NCBI GenBank assembly: GCA_008638025.1
Contig: VTPF01000002.1
Span: forward strand, 1 to 24,116
Reading direction: 5' to 3'
DNA length: 24,116 nt
Source of the DNA: Pelagibacteraceae bacterium
Lineage (GTDB): Bacteria > Pseudomonadota > Alphaproteobacteria > Pelagibacterales > Pelagibacteraceae
In this document: piece by piece, positions 17,733-24,116 of the stretch
Numbering within the stretch: the first letter of the stretch is position 1
Layout: each line of letters starts with the position of its first letter
The notes under the pieces: generated by a model
Database searches by the model: none
What the model was told of the DNA's origin: nothing
The model's input: only the letters and a program-made list of their open reading frames with translations
Position numbers and translations under genes: made by a program

Positions 17733-18311
17733 TTAAATTTTATTTTTAATAATTTTTTGATAATTTAGTAATTTTGGTACTAAAATTGCTAATAAGGTTA
17801 TTTTAAATATCTCGGCTAAAACAAAAGGATTGAAGCCCCATTCTAATAGTGGTTTGTCGAAACCAAATAAAATGCCTAACCAAATTAATCCTAAAATATA
17901 AATTGGCGATAAAGCTAAAGATAAAAAAATTAATCTAATTGGAAAAGCATAATTTAAATTTATTTTTCCCACCAGGTATGCGCTTACAATGTACCCAACC
18001 AAATAACCACCTGTTGGTCCTAGAACGTACAACACTCCCATGCCCTTTTCAGGAGTTCCTGAGAAAACTGGCAATCCTATTAAGCCCTCCAATAGGTACG
18101 TTGATAAGGCAATAAATCCAAGCTTAGGTCCCAAAGTTATGCCAATACTTAAAACAATAAATGTCTGCATTGTCATTGGTACTGGGTAAAAGGGAATTTT
18201 GATTTTTGATGAAATAGCGAGTAAGCAAGTTGAAAATAATATTAAAAAAACAGTTAAAATTAATTTACTGGATATTAGTTTTTCAGCAACTTTGTGATTA
18301 ATTACTTTCAT
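17733..18311 (-). CDS. bioY: Biotin transporter BioY (ECF S component)
   Basis: BioY is an integral membrane biotin-binding protein, acting with an ECF energy-coupling module (BioM/BioN or EcfA/EcfT) or, in some organisms, apparently alone. The 192 residues form about six hydrophobic segments. The family signatures are PVPMTMQTF (about 43-51), GLPVFSG, and the conserved GPTGGYLVGY before the fourth segment. Length is typical. The start overlaps the end of the upstream ABC ATPase gene by 14 nt, implying coupled translation, although that ATPase belongs to the ABC-2 exporter group. No BioN/EcfT gene is visible in the window. Confidence 0.93.
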   Translation of the reverse strand: MKVINHKVAEKLISSKLILTVFLILFSTCLLAISSKIKIPFYPVPMTMQTFIVLSIGITLGPKLGFIALSTYLLEGLIGLPVFSGTPEKGMGVLYVLGPTGGYLVGYIVSAYLVGKINLNYAFPIRLIFLSLALSPIYILGLIWLGILFGFDKPLLEWGFNPFVLAEIFKITLLAILVPKLLNYQKIIKNKI

Positions 18312-19233
18312 GTGTTATTTTAATAAAAACATCCTCCAAGTCAGCATCTTCAGTCATTATATCTTCAATTTCAAGACCTTTTTCTTTAATTTTTGAAATA
18401 ATATCTTCAATATTTATTATAGTTTTATCGTATTTAATAGATATTTCATTATTTTTTGAATATTCAATTACTAGATGGTTATCTAATTTATCTCCAATAT
18501 TTTTGAAGTTTTTAATTTTAAATTTTATTTTTTTTAGATGAATTTCAGCTAATAAATTTTCTGTTTTATCTAACGCAACTATTTTTCCATGATTAATAAT
18601 TGCAATTCTATCGCAAAGATCTTGAGCTTCTTGAAGATAATGAGTTGTAAGAATGATTGTTACTCCTTGTTTGTTTAATTCTTTAACGTTTTCTAAAAGT
18701 TTTTGTCTCAAATCTACATCGACACCAGCTGTCGGTTCATCCAAAATTAATATTGGAGGCTGGTGAACCATTGCTTTTGCAACTAATAACCTCCTCCTCA
18801 TTCCTCCCGAAAGGGATCTCATATAAGCATTTGCTTTGTCGGTAAGATTGGTCAGTTCAAGAATTTGATCGGTAATTCTGTCTTTTTTGGCAATACCATA
18901 CATGCCCGCCTGAATATCAAGCAATTTTTTTGGAGTAAAAAAAGGATCAACATTTATTTCTTGAGGAACAACACCTAGAGAGGCCCTTACTTGCCTAGGA
19001 TTTAAATCAAGATCAAATCCCCAAACATTAACGAGTCCTTCGGTTTTGATTACTGTGCCAGCTAAAATATTAATTAAAGTTGATTTTCCAGCTCCATTTG
19101 GTCCGAGTAAACCAAAGATTTCACCTTGTTTAACTTCAAATGTAATATCAGACAAAGCTTGTAAAGATTTGTTATTTTTAAGTTTATAAATCTTACTAAG
19201 ATTTGATATTTTTAAAGCTATTGAATTATTCAT
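18298..19233 (-). CDS. ABC-2-type transporter ATP-binding protein (YadG/CcmA-like)
   Basis: The nucleotide-binding subunit has Walker A GPNGAGKS (44-51), Q-loop at about Q91 (VVPQEINVD), signature LSGGM (141-145), Walker B ILILDE (161-166) and switch H198 (TTHYLQEA). The NPRQVRASLG and LSGGMRRRLLVAKAMVHQPP stretches match the YadG/DrrA branch that drives ABC-2 exporters. A C-terminal extension of about 90 residues (from 220) is lysine/isoleucine rich. The usual permease partner (YadH-like) is not adjacent. Instead the gene overlaps bioY by 14 nt. Its substrate is unknown; a role in energising BioY would be unusual for this subfamily. It starts 52 nt from divergent polA. Confidence 0.88.
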   Translation of the reverse strand: MNNSIALKISNLSKIYKLKNNKSLQALSDITFEVKQGEIFGLLGPNGAGKSTLINILAGTVIKTEGLVNVWGFDLDLNPRQVRASLGVVPQEINVDPFFTPKKLLDIQAGMYGIAKKDRITDQILELTNLTDKANAYMRSLSGGMRRRLLVAKAMVHQPPILILDEPTAGVDVDLRQKLLENVKELNKQGVTIILTTHYLQEAQDLCDRIAIINHGKIVALDKTENLLAEIHLKKIKFKIKNFKNIGDKLDNHLVIEYSKNNEISIKYDKTIINIEDIISKIKEKGLEIEDIMTEDADLEDVFIKITHESN

Positions 19234-19243
19234 GAAGTAATAT

Positions 19244-19272
19244 TTGTATTAATACTGAATTATTTCTATAAA
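19244..19272 (+). promoter_or_regulatory. Candidate polA promoter
   Basis: TTGTAT (19244-19249) and TATAAA (19267-19272) are 17 nt apart in the 52-nt divergent gap before polA. The -10 is good, the -35 is weak (three of six consensus bases). The predicted transcript would have a leader of only a few bases before the ATG at 19286, similar to rpsT and regA. Confidence 0.35.
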
Positions 19273-19285
19273 AGAAATTAGTTTT

Positions 19286-22099
19286 ATGTCTAGTAACTCC
19301 AAAAAACATATTTATTTAATAGATGGCTCTGGTTACATTTTTAGAGCGTATTATGCTTTGCCTCCGCTTACTAGAAAAAGCGATGGTATGCCTGTTGGTG
19401 CCGTAAGCGGTTTTTGTAATATGCTTTATAAATTTTTAGAAGAAGCAAGATCTTTAGATAAGTCAGATAGACCAACGCATTTAGCGGTAATCTTTGATAG
19501 TGCTAGAAAAAATTTTAGAAATGAAATTTATAAAGATTATAAAGCCAATAGGCAAGAAACACCCGAGGATTTAATTCCTCAATTTAATTATATAAGAAAA
19601 GCAGTTGAGGCATTTAATCTACCTAGTATTGAATTATTAAATTATGAAGCAGATGATATTATTGCAACCTACAAGGAACAGGCTTCCAAAAAAAATATAA
19701 AAGTCACTATAATTTCTTCAGATAAAGATCTTATGCAGTTAGTGGACGACAACACTTTTATGTTTGATGCAATGAAAGATCGCTTTATTGGCAAAGAAGA
19801 AGTAAAAGAGAAATTTGGTGTATACCCTGATAAAATAATTGATGTTCAGTCTTTATCCGGAGATTCCTCTGATAATATTCCAGGTGTTCCAGGAATAGGA
19901 ATTAAAATTGCTGCTGAATTGATCAATGAATTTGGCAGTTTGGAGAATCTTTTGAAAAATGCTACCTACATTAAGCAACCAAAACGAAGGCAAACTCTTT
20001 TAGATAATAAAGATAAAGCTTTAATTAGTAAGCAATTAGTGACTTTAAAAAAAGATGTGCCAATTAAAAATACATTAGATGAATTTTTACTTAAGCCAAT
20101 AAATTCTGAAAAAATTTTAAAATTCTTACAAGAAATGGAATTCAGTAGGCTTTTTAATCGTTTAGAAGCAGATTATGGAAAGTTTTCTTCTAATAAAAAA
20201 ATTGGCCAAGAAAATAATATTATTAAAAAAAATGTAATAGAAAATAATTCTTCAGTAGAAATTGAAGATTCCCAAAAAAATTTTTCTCTAATTTTAGAAG
20301 AAGAAAAATTAAAACAAGTTTTAGATAAATGTGATGAAAAAGGAGTTTTTGCTATTGATACAGAAACAAACTCATTAGATACAATGGTCGCTGATTTGGT
20401 GGGAATTTCTCTATCATATAAACCTGGAGAAGCATTTTATATTCCTATTGCTCACAAACTTAAAACAGACTCTGCCATTAAAAAACAATTAAAATTAAAT
20501 AAGGTAATTTCTATTTTAAAGCCATTTTTAGAAGATCCTACAATAAAAAAAATTGGGCAAAATATAAAATATGATTATAGAATTTTTTTGAAGTATGGAA
20601 TTAAAATGAACTCGATAGAAGATACCATGCTTATGTCTTATTCTTTGGATGCAGGTAAAAATAGACACAATATGGATTTGTTATCAGAGATACACTTAAA
20701 TCATAAAACAATATCCTTCAAAGATGTTGCTGGAATTGGAAAATCTCAAGTTACGTTTGATTATGTTGATATTGAGCAAGCCAAAAATTATGCCTGCGAG
20801 GATGCGGATATTACTTTAAGATTATATGAGTTTTTTCAAAAACGATTATTTTCTGAAAATGTTTTGAATGTTTATGAGAGTTTAGAGAAACCATTAATTC
20901 AAATCTTATCTTCAATGGAAAATAATGGAATAAAAATCGATAAAAGAATTTTAGAAAAATTATCGAAAAAATTTGAAATTGAAATTAAAAATCTAGAAAA
21001 AAAAATTTTTAAAATTGCTAAAGAAGAATTTAATATTGGATCACCAAAACAACTTGGGGATATAATTTATGATAAGTTAAAAATAGCTGGTACTAAAAAA
21101 ACTAAAAAAGGAAATTTAGCAACTAATGTTGCTGTATTGGAAAATCTTGCGGACCAGGGTCATGAATTTCCGAAATTAGTCTTAAATTGGAGGCAAAAAT
21201 CCAAATTAAAAAATACGTACACAGATACACTTCCAACTTTCATACATCAAAAAACTAACAGAGTTCATACATCTTTTTTATTGGCTGCCACTAATACGGG
21301 TAGATTAGCAAGCGCCAATCCAAATCTTCAAAATATACCCATTAAGAACTCGGAGGGTCGGGAAATTAGATCTGCCTTTGTTTCTGAGAATGGATCTGTG
21401 CTTGTTTCAGCTGACTATAGTCAAATAGAGATGAGAATTTTATCTCATATGGGTGATGTAAAAGAATTAAAAAAGGCCTTTTTAAATAAAGAGGATGTTC
21501 ACAATTTAACAGCCAGCCAAATATTTGGAGTATCACTTAACAACGTTGATGAGGACATGAGAAGAAAAGCTAAAGCAATTAATTTTGGTATTATATATGG
21601 AATTTCATCTTATGGATTGGCTAAGCAAATTTCAGTAAGTAATTCGGAAGCTGAAAGTTTTTTAAAATCTTATTTTGCAAAATTTCCAGAAATAAAGGAT
21701 TACATGAACGAAACAATAAAGTTTTGTAGAAAAAATGGTTATGTAAAAACTTTATTTGATAGAAAATGCCATTTTCCAAATATTAATGACAAAAATCACA
21801 CGGTTAGAACTTTTCAGGAAAGAGCATGTATTAACGCACCTATTCAAGGAACAGCAGCAGATCTGTTAAGGCTAGCAATGATCAAAATTGATAAAAAAAT
21901 TGAATTAAAAGAAATTGCTGCACTTTTGTTGATACAAGTCCATGATGAACTTTTATTAGAATGTAAGGAAAAAGATGAGGCGCTTATTAAAAAACAAATA
22001 TCTTTTGAAATGGAAAATGCATCAGAGCCATTAATAAAATTTAGTATTCCACTTATTGTTGATGTAAAAGGTGGTAAAAATTGGAATGAGGCTCATTAA
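19286..22099 (+). CDS. polA: DNA polymerase I
   Basis: PolA fills gaps and removes RNA primers during lagging-strand synthesis and excision repair. The 937-residue product has all three parts. The N-terminal 5' nuclease (about 1-290) includes DGSGYIFRAYYALPP, EADDIIATY, SSDKDLMQL and the GDSSDNIPGVPGIG helix-hairpin-helix. The 3'-5' exonuclease is intact, with D358 and E360 in FAIDTETNSLD and a later YACEDADITLRLY. The polymerase domain has motif A ADYSQIEMR (D710), the O-helix RRKAKAINFGIIYG, and motif C QVHDELLLE (D887). Retention of the proofreading residues contrasts with bacteria that have lost them. It is transcribed away from the ABC-bioY operon and followed 47 nt later by chvI. Confidence 0.98.
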   Translation: MSSNSKKHIYLIDGSGYIFRAYYALPPLTRKSDGMPVGAVSGFCNMLYKFLEEARSLDKSDRPTHLAVIFDSARKNFRNEIYKDYKANRQETPEDLIPQFNYIRKAVEAFNLPSIELLNYEADDIIATYKEQASKKNIKVTIISSDKDLMQLVDDNTFMFDAMKDRFIGKEEVKEKFGVYPDKIIDVQSLSGDSSDNIPGVPGIGIKIAAELINEFGSLENLLKNATYIKQPKRRQTLLDNKDKALISKQLVTLKKDVPIKNTLDEFLLKPINSEKILKFLQEMEFSRLFNRLEADYGKFSSNKKIGQENNIIKKNVIENNSSVEIEDSQKNFSLILEEEKLKQVLDKCDEKGVFAIDTETNSLDTMVADLVGISLSYKPGEAFYIPIAHKLKTDSAIKKQLKLNKVISILKPFLEDPTIKKIGQNIKYDYRIFLKYGIKMNSIEDTMLMSYSLDAGKNRHNMDLLSEIHLNHKTISFKDVAGIGKSQVTFDYVDIEQAKNYACEDADITLRLYEFFQKRLFSENVLNVYESLEKPLIQILSSMENNGIKIDKRILEKLSKKFEIEIKNLEKKIFKIAKEEFNIGSPKQLGDIIYDKLKIAGTKKTKKGNLATNVAVLENLADQGHEFPKLVLNWRQKSKLKNTYTDTLPTFIHQKTNRVHTSFLLAATNTGRLASANPNLQNIPIKNSEGREIRSAFVSENGSVLVSADYSQIEMRILSHMGDVKELKKAFLNKEDVHNLTASQIFGVSLNNVDEDMRRKAKAINFGIIYGISSYGLAKQISVSNSEAESFLKSYFAKFPEIKDYMNETIKFCRKNGYVKTLFDRKCHFPNINDKNHTVRTFQERACINAPIQGTAADLLRLAMIKIDKKIELKEIAALLLIQVHDELLLECKEKDEALIKKQISFEMENASEPLIKFSIPLIVDVKGGKNWNEAH

Positions 22100-22146
22100 T
22101 TTCTAGTCTTTTTTTTGACTTTTTTTGATAATATCAGTTCTTAAAT

Positions 22147-22848
22147 ATGAATAAAATAATAGCTTTAGTTGATGATGATAGGAATATTTTGACTAGTGTT
22201 TCTATGGCCTTAGAAAATGAAGGTTTTAAAGTTCAAACTTACCTAGATGGAGAAAGTGCTTACATTGGCATAACCCGAACACCACCAGATCTAGCAGTTA
22301 TTGATATAAAAATGCCCAGAATGAATGGAGAGGAACTTTTAAAAAAATTAAGAAAAAAAACAGATATACCAATTATTTTTTTAACATCCAAAGATGAAGA
22401 GGTTGATGAATTACTAGGTTTGAAATTAGGCGCCGATGATTTTGTCAAGAAATCTGGTGGTTTTTCTATAAAAGTTTTAATTGAAAGAATAAAAGTTCAG
22501 TTTAGAAAAAAAGAAAGTAATGTAGTAGTAAATAAAAATATTATTCAACAAGGTAAGCTGATGTTAGACCCTGAACAGTTAGAATGTACATGGAATAACC
22601 AACCTTTGCCTGACAAATTAACTACTACGGAGTTTCAAATAGTTTATGAACTAGCTAAGAGGCCAGGTGTAATTAAAGAAAGATCTCACCTTATGACTAT
22701 TGCTTATCGAGAAAATAATGACATTGAAGATCGAACTATTGATAGTCATGTAAAAAGAATTAGAAAAAAGTTTAAAAAAATTGATAAAGATTTTTCGGCT
22801 ATAGAAACTAGGTATGGGAGTGGCTATCGTTGGAATGTAGGCCATTAA
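22147..22848 (+). CDS. chvI: ChvI-family OmpR-type response regulator
   Basis: ChvI is the DNA-binding partner of the ChvG/ExoS kinase, a conserved alphaproteobacterial envelope and acid-stress system. The receiver domain begins IALVDDDRNILTSVSMALE, matching ChvI closely, with phospho-acceptor D53 (VIDIKMPRMNG), T80 (FLTSKDEEVDELLGLKLGADD) and K102. Just after K102 the normal KPFS is replaced by KSGGFS, so the conserved proline is missing and two residues are added. The C-terminal winged helix (about 135-230) includes TTTEFQIVYELAKRPG and DRTIDSHVKRIRKKF. Length (233) is normal. The stop overlaps the chvG start by one base (TAATG). Confidence 0.92.
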   Translation: MNKIIALVDDDRNILTSVSMALENEGFKVQTYLDGESAYIGITRTPPDLAVIDIKMPRMNGEELLKKLRKKTDIPIIFLTSKDEEVDELLGLKLGADDFVKKSGGFSIKVLIERIKVQFRKKESNVVVNKNIIQQGKLMLDPEQLECTWNNQPLPDKLTTTEFQIVYELAKRPGVIKERSHLMTIAYRENNDIEDRTIDSHVKRIRKKFKKIDKDFSAIETRYGSGYRWNVGH

Positions 22849-24116
22849 TGATTTCTAGGCTCTTATCATCAAGATCCTTGCTTACCCAATTTTTAGTATT
22901 TAATTTTTTAATATTTATTATTCTTAGTTTTTTTACTTTTTTATATTTAAAAGCAATCGAACCTGAATTAATTTCTCAAAGATCCAATCAGCATCTCAGG
23001 GTTATTAAAAATATTGAAGCGAATCTTAATATTCAAAAAACTAATATAAATAGTAAAAGTTTAAAAGAATTTTTAACAAGATCAAAATTTTTATTAGATG
23101 AGGTAGATCAAATACGTTTTTTAAATAAAGAAAAAAAGATTTTATTTGACTCGGTATTTTTAGATTTAGATGAAGGTGTTTTTTCGCAAGCTTTAAAAAT
23201 TGAACAATTAAGCCTGAAGAATCAAGCGTCAGATGAACAAAAAATTCAAAATGATTTACCAAAAAAAGAATTTTTTAATGAGAGTTTTTTTCAGCAGCAA
23301 ATTTCAAAATTAAACGAAAGTAATAATTTTAGCTCTTCAGAAATTGTAAAAAAAAATTTTATCGTACATACTTTTTCTAATATTCTGCTTGAAAATAATG
23401 AGCAAATAGCAATCGTTATTTCGGAAATTTCAAATGAAATAATGTTAGCTGTAGAAGAAAGAAAAAATTTTGTAGTTAGGTCTGTTTTTGTAGCAGCAAT
23501 TATTATTTTAATCTTCTCTCTTTTTTTGAATGCATATATTATTAAGCCCATCAGAGAGCTAAATGTATTTGCAAATCAGGCAACTCCGGAAAGAAAAAAA
23601 ATTAATTTTATTAATAAGATACAAAATAGAGATGATGAAATTGGAAATTTGTCACGTTCTTTAAATGAAATGACGGATGTGTTGTATAATCGAATAGATT
23701 TAGCTGAAAGATTTGCATCGGATCTTACTCATGAAATTAGAAATCCTCTTGCTTCTCTCAAGGGTGCTTCGGATTTATTAACCAATACTAAGGATAATTT
23801 AAAAAAAAATAAATTATTAAAAGTAATTGCAAATGATGTTGATAGAATTGAAAGACTGATAACTGATTATTCACAAGTGCTTAAGGATGAAGCTACCCAA
23901 TCTAGATCTATACCAAAAGAATTTGATATAATAGTTATGATTAAAAGTGTTATTGAAGATTTTAATACTGACGTTAAAATTTCAGATAAAAATATATCAA
24001 TCCAATTTAAAAATTTAACAAAATTAAAGTCTGCAAAAATTTTTGGAAATGAAAGTCGAATTGAGCAAGTTGTAGCAAATGTTTTAGAAAATGCAATTTC
24101 TTTTAGTCCCAAAAAC
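22848..24116 (+). CDS. chvG: ChvG/ExoS-family sensor histidine kinase (partial, C-terminus outside window)
   Basis: From the ATG that overlaps the chvI stop, 423 codons stay open to the right edge. A short cytoplasmic start is followed by a first membrane helix (about 13-34), a sensor region of about 170 residues facing the periplasm, a second helix (about 209-231), then a HAMP linker starting KPIREL and containing DDEIGNLSRSLNEM. The H-box is FASDLTHEIRNPLASLKGA with phosphorylated H295. The sequence ends in the N-box (VVANVLENAISFSP), so the ATP-lid and G-boxes lie beyond the window. Pairing with chvI identifies it. Several short reading frames on the opposite strand here are only shadows of this gene. 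Confidence 0.92.
   Translation, partial: MISRLLSSRSLLTQFLVFNFLIFIILSFFTFLYLKAIEPELISQRSNQHLRVIKNIEANLNIQKTNINSKSLKEFLTRSKFLLDEVDQIRFLNKEKKILFDSVFLDLDEGVFSQALKIEQLSLKNQASDEQKIQNDLPKKEFFNESFFQQQISKLNESNNFSSSEIVKKNFIVHTFSNILLENNEQIAIVISEISNEIMLAVEERKNFVVRSVFVAAIIILIFSLFLNAYIIKPIRELNVFANQATPERKKINFINKIQNRDDEIGNLSRSLNEMTDVLYNRIDLAERFASDLTHEIRNPLASLKGASDLLTNTKDNLKKNKLLKVIANDVDRIERLITDYSQVLKDEATQSRSIPKEFDIIVMIKSVIEDFNTDVKISDKNISIQFKNLTKLKSAKIFGNESRIEQVVANVLENAISFSPKN

Noticed and set aside
18298..18311. Treating the ABC ATPase as the biotin ECF ATPase (BioM)
   Set aside because: Its sequence motifs group with ABC-2 exporter ATPases; overlap with bioY alone is not enough to rename it.
22105..22127. 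Possible terminator after polA (AGTC, T-run, GACT, T-run)
   Set aside because: Only a four-base stem around an eight-T loop; not stable enough to call. TTGACT here could also be a -35 for chvI, but no -10 follows at proper spacing.
23041..24112. Three minus-strand reading frames near the right edge
   Set aside because: They are antisense to a continuous 423-codon ChvG kinase with membrane helices, HAMP and H-box; the plus-strand gene is the real one.

Overview
This window comes from a strongly AT-rich, gene-dense genome. Intergenic gaps are short, stop/start overlaps are frequent (TAATG, ATGA), and few starts have a visible Shine-Dalgarno sequence. The gene content is alphaproteobacterial: a near-canonical RegA/PrrA/ActR regulator with its RegB kinase, a ChvI/ChvG pair, the ubiE-ubiB-coaBC-dut block next to mutM-rpsT-dnaA, and an SH3_4-type secreted protein. 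High AT, lysine/asparagine-rich proteins and compactness suggest a streamlined lineage such as SAR11-like marine Alphaproteobacteria. That placement is an inference.

Left block (1-4928, minus strand). Transcription runs ubiE, ubiB, coaBC, dut, a MoeB/ThiF/HesA-type E1-like enzyme, then a partial SH3-domain secreted protein cut by the window edge. It covers ubiquinone synthesis, coenzyme A synthesis, dUTP removal and sulfur-carrier activation. Gaps are at most 5 nt, so it is probably one operon.

Replication block (4979-13426, plus strand). Order is mutM, rpsT, dnaA, dnaN, recF, gyrB and regB. rpsT has a clear sigma70-type promoter directly upstream. dnaA to regB lie head to tail with only one gap above 10 nt (recF-gyrB, 61 nt, holding a perfect 12-bp inverted repeat). 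Gene orientation switches at 4929-4978, and the 233-nt rpsT-dnaA gap is extremely AT-rich, so a nearby origin is possible. I see no canonical DnaA boxes.

Polyamine block (13423-16522, minus strand). An ornithine/lysine-type decarboxylase, a deoxyhypusine-synthase-like (homospermidine-synthase-like) enzyme and an agmatinase-family ureohydrolase form a tight operon. It lies between regB and regA, so the redox two-component system is split. regA (16732-17295, plus) has its own promoter and probably a leaderless mRNA.

Right block. An ABC-2-type ATPase, BioY and a DUF6314-like protein are coupled on the minus strand (17288-19233). polA follows divergently, then chvI and chvG on the plus strand; chvG runs off the right edge.

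Most of the window is ordinary housekeeping DNA. The points most worth a second look are the polyamine trio, the shortened GyrB, the altered conserved Lys-Pro in ChvI, the orphan ABC ATPase coupled to BioY, and several small DNA elements. I found no rRNA, tRNA, CRISPR, insertion sequence or phage gene. No gene-free stretch exceeds 300 bases.
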